A DNA stretch of 64,000 bases from Hepsetus odoe (lineage: Eukaryota > Chordata > Actinopteri > Characiformes > Hepsetidae). The translations under genes and the position numbers were made by a program. Below, one piece after another: positions 35,987-47,630 of the stretch; the stretch's first letter is position 1, and every line of letters begins with the position of its first letter. The notes under the pieces are model-generated. The model saw only the letters and a list, made by a program, of their open reading frames with translations, was not told where the DNA came from and made no database searches. Where the stretch lies: contig CM029367.1 of NCBI GenBank assembly GCA_017165825.1, forward strand, positions 28,453,394-28,517,393, written 5' to 3'.

Positions 35987-36499
35987 GACAAAAGTATTGG
36001 GACACCTGGCCTTTACAGTATCTTTTTTTTCAGCCCATCCTAAATCCTTAGCCATCAATATGAGGGTTGTTCCGCCTTTGCAGCTAAAAAAGCTACTGGG
36101 AAGGTTTTTTTCACAAAATTGGGGAATTTTGTGATTTTGGGAGATTTTTTTGCATATTTTCCAGAAGGGTATTTGTGAGATCAGTCACTGATGCTGGATG
36201 AAAAAGCCTGGATCGCAATCTCTGCTTTACTTCCCTTTTTTCCACTTCGCAATTTTACCACTTTCCACTGACTATAAATATCCAGCAGGGCAGAAACCTC
36301 ACGAACTTACGGCACATCCTAAGACAGTACCACACCTGAATTTACTGAGCTCTCCAGAACAACCCATTCATTCACCATTCATTCACCTAACTGCATGGCA
36401 AGGTGCTTGGTTTTACAGAACGCTGAACTCTGGCTGTGTCACACCCTAACCCTAACACCTCAGTTCAGACATTAAAAGATGTCCCAGTACTTTTGTTCA
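35987..36499. mobile_element. MITE-like non-autonomous DNA transposon
   Basis: The left end gacaaaagtattgggacacc and the right end gatgtcccagtacttttgtt are imperfect inverted repeats about 510 bases apart, with no transposase frame inside. The caaaagtattgggacac terminus is common in fish genomes (recalled). The superfamily was not assigned. Confidence 0.75.
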
Positions 36500-36817
36500 C
36501 ATAAGGTGGAAACTTTTCCTAATAAGTTCCTACAGTGTTCTGCTCTCTTGTACTCTTCAAACTTCTGCGTTATCTCTTGGATCTAATTTTAGCCCCATCC
36601 ATCCATCAGTCTCTTTCTCTCCTCTGTGCCTCAGTCCTTCTCCCTCCCTCTTCCTCTTGTGTCTCCACAGGGCCGCCATACGTCTCTGCCTGGCTCATAT
36701 TCTTGACCTACATAAAGGCTGGACACGGCTAAATATAGCAGCAGCTTATTGAGGACAGATGTTATGATAAGTCTGTAATGATGGAGAGAGTACAGCAGCA
36801 ATGTGTTCGACAGAGAG
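36500..36817. other. Intron, nothing recognised
   Basis: An acceptor-like tgtctccacag at 36661-36671 is followed by a frame with an early stop. Not supported as an exon. Confidence 0.5.
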
Positions 36818-36872
36818 AGATCAAGCAAGCGAGAGAGAGAGAGAGAGGGGGAGAGAGAGGGAGAGAGAGAGA
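36818..36872. repeat. GA microsatellite, interrupted
   Basis: GA units with GGG interruptions. Confidence 0.85.
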
Positions 36873-37140
36873 AGCAATGAAAACAGTCCCCTAGTACGCA
36901 CTGACACACTGTTACGGTGTCAGGATTAGTCTGAAATACGCACAATTAGAAGAAGCCAAATTAAAACAAGCCGACTGCTGTTCTATGACCCTAAACGACA
37001 GCCAACTGTTCTGTTTAAGCACAATGACAGATATTAAAAACAGAGCAGCGCCGGCAAAGTACAGACTCTGTGAACCCAGCCTGGCTGTAGTGACCCGGAG
37101 GTTTGATAATACTTTGGCAAAAAAGTATCTGAACTCATTT
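36873..37140. other. Intron, nothing recognised
   Basis: Unique sequence. Confidence 0.5.
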
Positions 37141-37482
37141 TTTAGAGAGAGAGAACGAAAAAAAAAAAGAGGTGAGAGAAAGAGCGGTCACATGGGAGAG
37201 AGAGAAAATGAGAGACAAAATTGTAAGGGGCAGAGAGAACATGAAAGATTGATAGATTTATAGAGCTACAGCAAGAGACGTGAGAGAGCAGACATAAAGG
37301 ATGGGAGATAAATGGTGAGAGAAAGAAAGAGTGAAGAAGGGATAGAAAGAGGGGGGAAGAGAGAGAGCGAGAGAGAAAGTCAGACCGAGTGGGTCACTGC
37401 AGAAAGGAGGAGAGAGAATGAGAAATGAGAGAGGTAAGAGGGAAAAGACTGATGGAGAGAGAGAGGGAAGAGAGAATGGAGA
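37141..37482. repeat. Purine-rich low-complexity tract
   Basis: Imperfect GAGA, GAAA and GGAGA units over about 340 bases. Confidence 0.8.
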
Positions 37483-38300
37483 GAGTTGTTCAGGGCCTTT
37501 ATAGAAAACAAAGCAGTTATTTTACTTCCTCTCATTTTTTCTGGTGACTCGGCAGTAATTGCTTTCGGACGCCCGATTCGATCAACAGGGACGTCGCCGC
37601 CGGCTCCAGGAAAAGGCAGGAATGGTGTGAATTGCCAAGAGAGGAGCCAAGCAGATGGAAGCTTTGGAAGAAGTCCAGTATCTCCTAAACACAGACGCGT
37701 GTATACACACTGGATCACTCAGCGACCATTCATGAATACAGACAAGGAGAGAAAACAAAAAAGATGAGACATCAGCAGCACCCAGATACCAAGTCGTCCA
37801 CCAACCCATACTTCTGACCAATCAGACTTCATCAAGAACTGCCAACTCTGAATGGAGGACCCTATATGATCAACACACTAAGCATCAATGGACCAGTTGG
37901 ATGATCAGTAGGGCCAGTCAATTTTTCCGTGGAAAATTAGACTCATTTCTTTGGAATTTGCTGTGATGGGCTTGTTCACCTCCAGTTTGGACAGATTTCA
38001 TGAGCAAAATTTGGCTCTGAGTTCCTTTTCACATTCATTCGATCACTACTTTGGCCGTGTTGGTCTATGAAAAAGCATTAGTCTAACAGCACTGACCACC
38101 CCAACTGGAGGAAATTGATTTGTGGCTCTAATGTTTGTGGCGGATGATTTAGCCAGATTGTTAATAGCTCTGTAGGCTCATGGCTAGCCTGAGCTCCCCC
38201 TACTATAGCTTTCTATAGCTCAAGGCGCACTACAGCGCAGGATAATCATGATCTGACATAATTATTTCATAGTTTATAGTTAGCTAGCTTGCCAACAGCA
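37483..38300. other. Intron, nothing recognised
   Basis: 37550-37620 is CpG-rich. No splice-supported exon. Confidence 0.5.
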
Positions 38301-38505
38301 CTAATGATGTTTTTGTCGCCGGTCTTCGGGACCAGCCTTAGTTACGGCCATTTTGCAAGGCAAAGTGAACAGGCCGGGGATTGACAGCGCATCTACAAGC
38401 AAACCTGTGATAGCCGTGGTCTCTGGGTGCACAGCATACACCAGCCAGTCAGACTTGAAGACGCTTTTCATCAGGAGGGACGAGGATGGACAGGATTATG
38501 AATGA
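38301..38505. other. Unexplained coding-like island, open on both strands
   Basis: The plus frame is open from 38308 to a TGA at 38503-38505 (65 codons, no Met) with segments LVTAILQGKVNRPGIDS and KPVIAVVSGCTAYTSQSD. The minus frame 38471-38301 is a 56-codon Met-started ORF with SDWLVYAVHPETTAITGLL and PGLFTLPCKMAV. Base composition is CpG-richer than the surrounding intron. I recognise neither protein. It may be a piece of a transposable element or processed pseudogene. Confidence 0.35.
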
Positions 38506-38518
38506 ATGCATAAATAAC

Positions 38519-38592
38519 ATCCATCCATCCATCCATCCATCCATCCATCCATCCATCCAATGCCCTAACCACTAGGCCACCACTGCCCCTAT
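38519..38592 (-). mobile_element. ATCC array joined to a chimeric-SINE head fragment
   Basis: About ten ATCC units (38520-38559) run straight into ccctaaccactaggccacca and ctgcccct, the head of the SINE on the minus strand. This equals the two ends of the element at 52604-52844 with the middle deleted. Confidence 0.7.
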
Positions 38593-39234
38593 GCATAAAT
38601 AAAATAAATTAAATAAAATAGAATAAACATACAGAATAAAATACAGTGACATATTTAACCACTTCATCCGTGAGGCTCAGAGGCGTATCAATTTCTCCAT
38701 AGCAACAAAACCAGAAGAATTTGTTAATGGAGATGGGGAACAACATTGTTTACTTGAAAGCTTATATTGAATCAAGTCAGAACCATAAAATCCTACATCA
38801 GCAGGGCTGGTTTGGCTTCCACATCAGGAAAAATGCAAACGACCGGATGCTCCAGCGCAGCATCCGGGTGGTCCTGCAGCCACACAGTTGCGGTTCTGTG
38901 GGAACTAAGCATTTTGGTTCTTCTGAAACTGTTGCTTGGTATGATCATAGTTACAGCTGCTGAGTGTAGTTTAAAACAGACATGTTTAATGCAGGGTGTA
39001 AATGCACTCAGGCAGGGTCATACGGCTCTGAGGGAGTAGGATGTAGAGCAGAAGGTGAAGCATCAGTTTCAGATGTTTGGTGTTCTTTCTGAGAGAGTTC
39101 TTCAGCCAATATCTCAATCTACAATCTTTAGGCAGATGAAGGAAAGTGGAAAAAGAGCTACAGTCCTTCTTTGTTTTTGACCTATCAAAGCATTGATTTT
39201 AAAGCCACACATTTAGCTCAGCCTGGTATTTAAT
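38593..39234. other. Intron, nothing recognised
   Basis: Two overlapping plus ORFs at 38721-39039 have no recognisable features. Confidence 0.5.
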
Positions 39235-39415
39235 GAGGCTGTGACTGCAGCATGTCCAGAGGAGAGTCGAGGAGTATATCGGGAGAAGGATGTTGAGGAA
39301 GAAGCTGCCATGCAAGGAGAAGAGGATGGACAATGAGGAGCTTTATGGATGGGGCAAGAAAGAACATGCAGGTGGTCGATGTGAACGAGAAAAATGTCAG
39401 CCGCTGTTTCTGTGA
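39235..39415 (+). mobile_element. Decayed LINE fragment (C-terminal region)
   Basis: Plus-strand translation with one shift gives HVQRRVEEYIGRRML and then RSFMDGARKNMQVVDVNEKN. This follows the C-terminal GHVMRREEEYVGRRML ... RRFMDVVKEDMQVV pattern of a common non-LTR retrotransposon (recalled). It explains the start of the 118-residue ORF at 39333-39689 as a relic and not a gene. The clade was not assigned. Confidence 0.65.
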
Positions 39416-40347
39416 CTCGGCAGGAACGGAGCTAGAGGGCCATCTTGCTTCGCTGCTTTCAGTCGCCCCCTTTTGGTACCGCCTGCCTGCAAAGTCTTCA
39501 GCCAGATCTGACCCATCACATATGCAAATGCAAACACAGTGCCACAAACGTGGGCGGGTGACTTGCATTAAATACCTTGGCGTGCGGTGGAAATTGCTCC
39601 ACACAGATGTAGATGTGCATGTGCAAAGTTCTGTGCTGCCCTCCCTGCAGGATATTTACACCCAGCACTGTAGATCCAGACCCACCTAGATTATCAAGGA
39701 CTCTCACACCCAGAAAATAACCCGTTCTGCCTGCACAAATCAGGGAGACAGTTCTGCAGCATGAGAGCCAAAAAAGAGAGACTAAAAGGAGCTTTTATCC
39801 ACGGGTAAACTGGCTCCTCGGTCAGAGCAGAACCTAGTTAATATATACATAAACATTAATATTACTATAAATGTAATACTATTACTAATACAACAGATAA
39901 TATTATATTTAAGCTCACTCTAATGTATGTGGTGTAAAACATGCTTACATACAGAGTTTGCCATATTCATATTAATTTGCACACTCAATTGCACTCGTTT
40001 ATTACACGGTGTGTGCATTCAACATATTGCCACTTCATCACGTCCTGCTATCTGCACCCTGACATAATGCACATTTGCAGAAATGATTACAGTCTATGAT
40101 TACAACCACAGAACGTGCATATGGAATGTTTATATTGTACATTTTTTGTTGCGTGCACTTTATGAAAACATATTCTACATTTTATCTTTATGTTACATCC
40201 TGTATGTTATTTAGTACTTAAAGTGTGGTCGTCCATAGATATCAGGTCACTGCTGTTTGTACCTGGTGACGGAGCATGCGAAAAATAAAGCGTCTTCAGC
40301 TGAAGCTGAACATAAAGAAATGGCAGTAAAGGAGCACAAAAAAGCAG

Positions 40348-40348
<1 letters not shown>
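39416..40348. other. Intron, nothing recognised
   Basis: Unique sequence, AT-rich after 39840. Confidence 0.5.
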
Positions 40349-40349
<1 letters not shown>

Positions 40350-40409
<60 letters not shown>

Positions 40410-40421
40410 GCAGGTACATTA

Positions 40422-40454
<33 letters not shown>

Positions 40455-40605
40455 TTTGGTTGATAGAATTATTATTATTATTATTACTAATATATTATTA
40501 TTGCTACCATTATTATTGTTATTATTATTGTTGTTGTTGTTTTGTTATTATTATTATTGCTATTGTTGTTGTTGTTGTTGTTGTTTTTATTATTTTTATT
40601 ATTGT
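40350..40605. repeat. ATA array, ATT array and ATT/GTT degenerate array
   Basis: About 18 AAT-type units at 40350-40405, a spacer with caaagcaggtac, about 11 ATT units at 40421-40453, then mixed ATT and GTT units to about 40600. The first two arrays are complementary and can pair. Confidence 0.9.
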
Positions 40606-41070
40606 TGATGTGATTGCATTAGTGTTCTTGCTGAATGTGAGTGACGTTTTGCCAGTTTAGAGTTTGAATGGTCAAATGAACACTACTCTCGAGCGCTCCA
40701 GAAGCTGCAGGCTGCAGGGATCTCGCTCCGACAGCTTTAACACTCAGGATCACTGAGCTTCTCTCAGCTTTGTGCTAAAACATAAAACCTGGAACAGCTG
40801 AACTGCCCACAGTAACACTGCAGCTGCACAAGTGCAAATCAAAAGACTGATCCTAATCTTCCACTGTAGATGTGACAGTCCTAACAGCTGCTGTGGATGA
40901 TGTTCTGTGATCCTACATGAAAGTAGATCCATCACATCGCTGGTGGGTGAAAATGAACAAATGAACAAGCTCAGATGTCAGCCTTCCCTTCTCTCTTTCT
41001 TTTTCTTCAGCTGTCAGTTAGCACACTCATGCCTAAAGCAGCAACACACTTATCAACATATACCTCACAC
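40606..41070. other. Intron, nothing recognised
   Basis: Unique sequence. Confidence 0.5.
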
Positions 41071-41160
41071 TCACACTCACACACACACACACACACACAG
41101 CTGTTTGTAAATCCAGTGACTTTTAGCATCTAACTATCTATCTATCTATCTATCTATCTT
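41071..41160. repeat. CA run and TATC run
   Basis: CA at 41073-41099. CTAT/TATC at 41133-41158. Confidence 0.85.
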
Positions 41161-41226
41161 TTTTCTTTCAAGAGACCCCTCATGTGAGAGTCATTGAGTA
41201 ACTTTAAACTGGGCCTACATTAATTT

Positions 41227-41501
<275 letters not shown>

Positions 41502-42420
41502 TATGAAAGTATTGCCTCTTTCTCTCTCCCCTGCCACTAAGGCTGGCATTTCTTTCGCAAATTGCTTTTCAAAGTTGAGCCACGGCCCTCAGTCTTTCAT
41601 TTCCATAGAGCCTCATTATATAAGGCGGTTTCTGCAGGGGATTGGGTCAGCCGGCGCGGAGGCGTTCAAAAGGTGAGCGAGGAATCGATGGAAACTGAAT
41701 GAATGAAGCGGGAGTTGGGCCTGCAAAAACACTGCCAGTCACCAACCTCGATCCCAATCCAGCACTAAGGAGCCTCTGTATTATCACAAAAATGTGCCAG
41801 TCCCCAGATACAAGCTGTTAGCTAGAACGAGCCATCTTCGCTCCAGGCTACGAGTACTGTGAGCTCTAATAGACCCGCAGTTATGACAAAATACAATGTC
41901 ACTACTGTATCTGCAGCACCGAAACCCCGACCGGAGAATTTCCACTGTGGAGTCGCTCTGAAGACGGGCTGTTTGTGGATTCAGTGCTGGTTTTCTTTCT
42001 ACTCCATCGACCCAGATGCTTAGGCTATCATACAGCTTGCAGAATGAAATCTCCAGAGGCAAATTAACACTCACGCTGTGTAAAAATACTGCTGTTAATG
42101 GCCCTTGGAAGTGCCAGATAATACCAGCTAAAGTAAACTGTAAATTGACATGAAATATTTCTCACTTGTAGCTCATTAAAGCAAGCCGAAAAAAATCTGC
42201 TGACATTCAATACACACCACATTCGTGTTTTCTGAGCAGGAGTGTGAATATTTTACCGGAGTGCGATTTTAATAAACATCTGCTCTTGTAAACGTACAAC
42301 TGCAATGGATATGTAATCCATCATGTAGCTGTAATTCATTTAAAATGATAATTTAATTGAATTTTAAGTTAATCAACGTGTCTCAATCTGTACATCTGCT
42401 GTCTGGGACATGAAACCCCC
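41502..42420. other. Intron, unique
   Basis: Contains a TATA-like motif ttatataagg at 41616-41625 and a good plus-strand donor aaaag/gtgagc at 41672. Their meaning is unknown. No exon of inpp4b found. Confidence 0.45.
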
Positions 42421-42665
42421 CAGCACTGGCCTGGTGTTTAGGTATGAGGCCCCAGGACCAGAATGTGGGGGGTTTAAATCCCAGGCCAGTAGGTTACACT
42501 GACGTACCCTTGAGCAAGGTCGCGTCCCCATCACTGCTCCCCGGGTGCTTTAGACATCTGCGCCCTGCTGCACGGTGTGTGTGGGATAAAAGCAGAGGCT
42601 GCATTTCGTTGTGGTTCACTGTGTGCCGTGTTACACAAGGACAAGTAGTCACTTTCACTTCATTT
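42421..42665 (+). mobile_element. SINE-A copy, near full length
   Basis: Head diverged (cactggcctggtgtttaggt), B box gggtttaaatccc, gtcccatcactgctccccgg-like body (gtccccatcactgctccccg), tttcgttgtggttcactgtg and final gtcactttcacttc. Confidence 0.85.
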
Positions 42666-43170
42666 TTTGTGTCTTAAATCACACACGGTAGTTCATGCTT
42701 CGTGTTGAGTTTATTGTTATATTTCTGGAAAAACAAGTGATAACAAAATCTCCACTATTTCAAACAGGCATCCATAAATCACTTTTATTCTTCAATTTAC
42801 AACATAAAAATAAATAAATAAATAAATAAAAATCACGATAGCTACTGCATGTTAGAATACTTGCTAAGTTACAGTAGTAAGAGGTTTTAAAAGTTATTGT
42901 ATAATTTCAAATACTTAATCCGTGGCATTAATGATATAATTTTAGAGATATGCAGTATATATAGTCGACTGAATAACAAACAGCTGAATTTGTTACTGAA
43001 TCATTTATAATTTGAGTATTTTACAGTAGTTCATTCATGCCTAGTAGTCACTGAATAATTAATAATAACTTAATTACAGTAGTTCCTGAATAATTAGAGC
43101 AGGTTCTGAATATTTTAAAAAGTAAACGAGCAAAACTACTTAAGCTTGAGTCGAGCGGTAGGCAATTTTA
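42666..43170. other. Intron, with an AAAT run
   Basis: AAAT units at 42806-42831. The rest is AT-rich and unique. Confidence 0.55.
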
Positions 43171-43361
43171 AGTGAAAGTGACTAATTGTCATGGTGAAAC
43201 ACAGCACGCAGTGAAACACATGCTTCCTCTGCATTTCACTTACACACTGTGCAGCTGGGGGCAGCTATTGAAAGCACCCCGGAGAGCAGTGATGGGGACG
43301 GTACCTTGCTCAGTGGTACATCAGGGCAACCTACTGATCTGGGATTCGAACCCATGACTTT
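43171..43361 (-). mobile_element. SINE-A copy, head truncated
   Basis: agtgaaagtgactaattgtc, gtgatggggacggtaccttg and ggattcgaacccatgac. The A-box end is missing. Confidence 0.83.
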
Positions 43362-45541
43362 TCTTTTAAACAGTTCCTCAGCAGTTTGCAGTAAATTCTG
43401 AATTATTTAAATTAGATACTAAATAATGTATAGTTGTTACTGGAAAAAAAATGCAATTAGTTACTCGTTTATACCGAAAAATGAAAAATGTAATCAATTA
43501 TTGGAATTACTAAATGTTTTATAATAGTTCATGAAACATTTGTAGTAGATACTGAATAACATGTGTCAGAATTTGGGTAAACATGGCTTAAAATAACTGG
43601 CACTGGAAGTTCCTCCCTTCTTGCAATGTGTCTGGGGGTTTAATGTTCCCTTTCAAATGCATTAGGAAGTGATAACACATAATACTGAGAACAGGCTCTG
43701 CTAAAAATAATATAATGCACTGGAAAAGTGTTTTTACACTCACTAAACATTTCTAAGCCGATATCAGATTTTTAGTGCTGAAGCTCAAGCCAGACACACT
43801 AAGCAAATGAAACACGGCCCCGGCGCTGGAGCTGATGATAGAGAGCCCCTCTGTGACTCCATTAAGAGCCCGAAGCAGCCGCAGCCATGACTCAGTGATT
43901 CGGCAGCCGGACGAGGAAGCGTAATTATTATTTTTTAATAAATTGTAAAAATGCTGACAAACTGTCTTCGGGGACTGGCTGGAAGTAACAGTGTGTAATT
44001 GCAGGCAGATGTCTGATCAGTGGTGACAGATGTGTGTGTGTGTGGGGGGGGGGGTCTGGCGGTGGTCACCTCCCTTCTTTGTCCAAAAGCACAGACGCTG
44101 TTCATCAGCTCGTCGGTCATAATGAGGGCTGCACTGTGTTCATCCCGCCGTTGGTGCAGCAAAGGTGAAGCACCCCCCCCGACAGACTGTTCTTTCTGCT
44201 GATTGTGGGACAGGATGCACATACACACATCTGAATAATACATAATACTTATTAATGCATTTTTTTAAATCAACTTTGAATACTCTTCATATAAAAATAA
44301 AGTCAACGGGATCTAAAAATAGATTTTTTTTTTTACATTTTTAATTGAAAAATGATTTATTTAAGTGTGTGGACTCAGACATGGCAAATGCTTACTTGGC
44401 CATTCATTTGTGCTATTTTTAGAATATTTTTAATAAGTAATAAATGCAATCAAATTTGATGATTCTCATCCGTTTGAGTCCTAATAAGTAACCACCCTTA
44501 AAAAAAAGGTACCACAATGAGCAGAACCACCATTTTTGGTGCCTAAAGCACCACATTTGTGAATGTAATCTCTCTATAACTTAATGTTCTTAGAACCTTT
44601 ATGTGGGATGATCTTCAGAATCAGAATTTTCCAGCTGCTCAAACCAGGCTGAAACATGTTTAAAATGCTGTTTTTGTATAAAACTGTTTAATTTAAAATG
44701 CCTTGTTTTATTAATATCTTCTAATAATGCTTTTAATTCCAGAACAGTTGAACAAACTTATTCTGAGGAGCTGTTGATGTGTATCCAGGCTCCGTTTGTG
44801 GGGTGTCTAATAGTCAGCCAGTGTCTGGGGCTGAGCCCATCATTAATAGTCAGCAGGCGGTGTGTGTTTTAGCCAGCCTGCTGCATGCTGGGGCTCTGGC
44901 CCTCAAAACTGCTCTGCATCCAAACCAGCCAACTCCATTTGCACACAGTGTCACACACACGGTGGAGAATGGGGTCTAGCACGTTGCTCCATTACAGCTC
45001 CAACCTCCATCACCTCAGGTACAGAGCCCACATACAACAGCCGGAGTCATTACTAGCGCACGTCAGATCAGATTAACCAGGCCAGACGATGAATATTAAC
45101 ACACGTCTCTCCTGAGCAATACTAATGCTGTCAGCCTTTATACACTCTTAATGGTTTTGCAGTTTTTAGTCTTCGCCAATCTACTGTTGGCAGAAATCAG
45201 TGAGTTAAGACTGGATAAGCACAACATTCCTGTGTGAATTCAGTTTGGCAACTTTGCTCCAAACTAGAACTTGCATTTAGGAAGGAGTACAGTAGTTTCA
45301 TTAGTACTGGGTAATAAAGTCTTTTAAAAGTAAAAAAAAAAAAAAAAATCACATTTTAACAAAATTATGTTGCTTGAAAAATAAAATAAAAGCCTATTTT
45401 GTTCTTTTTAGTAAAATATTTAGTTAAAATGTATCACGATCTGCAGAAAGCCAGTGGATGTGATGATGATATTATTATTATTATGTTATTATAAAATAAT
45501 AAATTAGGTTTTATATTTTGTTTCTTTTTTTTATTGCATGC
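43362..45541. other. Long intron stretch, mostly unique
   Basis: About 2.2 kb. G-run at 44042-44053. 44480-44560 (gtaccacaatgagcagaacc, accatttttggtgcctaaag) resembles a fish MITE but is short. No exon seen. Confidence 0.45.
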
Positions 45542-45672
45542 AGCATTATCCATTATCTGCCGCTTGTCCCAAACGGGGTCGCGGGGGAGTGCTGGTGTCC
45601 AATCCAGCGCACACAGGGCGAGGACGGGGGACGCACCCTGGACAGGTCGCCAGCCTATCGCAGGGATGCATG
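45542..45672 (-). mobile_element. Tail module of the chimeric SINE
   Basis: tatctgccgcttgtcccaaa, cggggtcgcggggg, ccaatccagcgcacacaggg and accctggacaggtcgccagc. On the minus strand it ends gggacaagcggcagataatg. It lacks the tRNA head that is joined to it at 52604-52844. Confidence 0.78.
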
Positions 45673-45724
45673 CAGCATGAGTTTTTTACATTTTTTTTTT
45701 ACTTTTACATAATATAATATATTT

Positions 45725-45858
45725 GTGGGTTCGAATCTCAGACCAATAGGTTGCCCTGAGGTACCCTTCAGCAAGGTACCGTCCCCATCACTGCTCCCCG
45801 GGTGTTTTAAATAGCTGCTGCACGTTGTGTATGGGTGACATGCAGAGTCACTTTCACT
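45725..45858 (+). mobile_element. SINE-A copy, 5' truncated
   Basis: gtgggttcgaatctcagacc, taggttgccctgaggtaccc, gcaaggtaccgtccccatca. Tail shortened to gagtcactttcactc. Confidence 0.82.
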
Positions 45859-46015
45859 CACTGGCCACTTTACTAGAAACACTTGCCTTCTTCTTTTGCT
45901 CTCTGGCCACTTTATTAGAAACATCAACCTCCTCTTTTCAGTCAGCGGCCCTGTTTTTGGAAGCACTTGCTTTCTACTTTCACTCACTGGCTATTTTATT
46001 AGACCTGCAGGTCCA
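45858..46015 (+). repeat. Iterated ggccactttattagaaacac motif, second site
   Basis: cactggccactttactagaa at 45860, ctggccactttattagaaac at 45903, a weak copy near 45943 and cactggctattttattagac near 45984. Spacing is about 40-45 bases. Confidence 0.7.
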
Positions 46016-46997
46016 GTTATAGTTGCCCAGTTCAAACTGATGCCCAACAAGTTATACAGCCTGCTCGGTTTAAATCTACGCCTATGGAGTGTTTTCATGA
46101 AGTAAGTAAGGGTTTAAGTGAATAAGGTATGACAGAATACACAGATGTGCGGTCAAGAGTCACCAAAGCACTCAGTATATTCCAGGAGGCTGAGTGAGGA
46201 GCGCTACACTATAAATACCCTGTTTCAGCAGAGTGGTAAAAAATAGATGAAGTATTATTGCTGTGTCAGTCCTGAAAAGCTGTCTGTGATAACAAGACTT
46301 CTTTTAGATTCTACAGAGCGCACACTCACCAAGAAAAGTTATGAATATTTAAAATGCACTAATAAGGCATTCAACGTGTGCTCGTGTGTGTTTGTGCTTA
46401 TGAAGATTCTCAAAGTGGGAGCTTTTCAGTCACAGTCATTCACAAACACATTAAATAAAGCACCCAGCCGCTTCCCCCACAAACAATGGCCTCGTTTCCA
46501 CTGTACCACCACATGGTTCCCATGGCCATACAACTGGCTTCCTTTTCATTACTACACTACTCAACCAGCAACTGGAAATTCCTCAAAAAACTAAAATGCT
46601 GTGCAAAAGTCTTGTGCCACCTCTCATGTCTTCATATTTGCTTCCAATGTGGCAGAGTTCTCATTTTCAGAGTAGTCGCTGTACCTGAGCAGTTTCAGAG
46701 CACTGTTTTTTGCTGGTTGATCCACACAGTGATCTATGGATGAATCCACAGGTGCAGATGGTTCCAGATGATCGGGTGATTAGTTTCCTGCTGATGCTGA
46801 ACGCTGATTGATTGAAACCCTTTTATCTAGAACCCTGTATCTTTGGGTATTTTTTCACAGCCAATATTTATTCTCATTTTTTTCATTCAATCTACTCAGT
46901 ATGCCAAAGTTAAGACAAGTTGAAGAAATGAGGGGCTCAAGACTTTGCAACAAACAACCGACTCTGCAACACACACCGGCGATCTCCATGGCGCCTT
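46016..46997. other. Intron, mostly unique
   Basis: tgctgtgcaaaagtcttgtg at 46597 matches the end motif of the element at 52537-53300, so a relic may lie here. No exon seen. Confidence 0.45.
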
Positions 46998-47195
46998 TTG
47001 AAAGTGACGATTTTTGTCATTGTGGAACACGGTGCAGCACACAGCGAGACACAGCGAAATTCAACCTCTGCTTTTCACCCACACACACGTGCAGCAGGGG
47101 GCAGATATTGAAAGTGCCCAGGGAGCAGTGATGGGAACCCATGACCTTCCGATGCAGGGCCAACTCCCTAACCACTAGACCACCGCTGCCCTTCG
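46998..47195 (-). mobile_element. SINE-A copy with internal deletion
   Basis: Tail ttgaaagtgacgatttttgt, cagcagggggcagatattga and the head ccaactccctaaccactaga are present, but the ggtaccttgctcaaggg part and the left of the B box are deleted. Confidence 0.83.
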
Positions 47196-47469
47196 CAAGT
47201 TCTCAGTGTCTTCATAATGGTTCACTCATTCTCATTCTCTAGTTTCCACATAGTCTTTGCTCTATAGCTGGGCCAAATCTCATGCATCCACCATGAGCTT
47301 TCAGACTTAATCTTACTCCAGCCCCAAAAACTAAACTTTGGTTTAATCCAGTCCTTATTGACCAAGGATCCAATAAAGTGTAACAAAATCATGATCTTTG
47401 GTTTGGTCAAGTGGGAAAACCTCCCTAATCAACACAGTCACCTTTGTTATCTTAATGTCCACTTTTCCA
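47196..47469. other. Intron, nothing recognised
   Basis: Unique sequence. Confidence 0.5.
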
Positions 47470-47621
47470 GAGCACTGGTGGCCTCGTGTTTATGCACTTG
47501 ACCCCTTGATCAGAGGATCACAATTTCAGATCCCTGACCAGTAGGTTACCCTGAGATACTCTCAAGCAGCAAGGTACCGTCCCCAGCGGTGCTGAATGCA
47601 TGGCTGCACTGAGTGTGAAGA
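47470..47621 (+). mobile_element. SINE-A copy, diverged, tail missing
   Basis: agagcactggtggcctcgtg head, degraded B box, gtaggttaccctgagatact, gcaaggtaccgtccccagc. It abuts an opposite copy. Confidence 0.75.
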
Positions 47622-47630
47622 GAAAGTGAA

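Noticed and set aside
36661..36735. Plus-strand exon after tgtctccacag
   Set aside because: Frames close quickly, no donor, no match to a known protein.
39333..39689. 118-residue plus ORF as a host gene
   Set aside because: Its start overlaps a frameshifted LINE C-terminal signature. The rest shows no family features.
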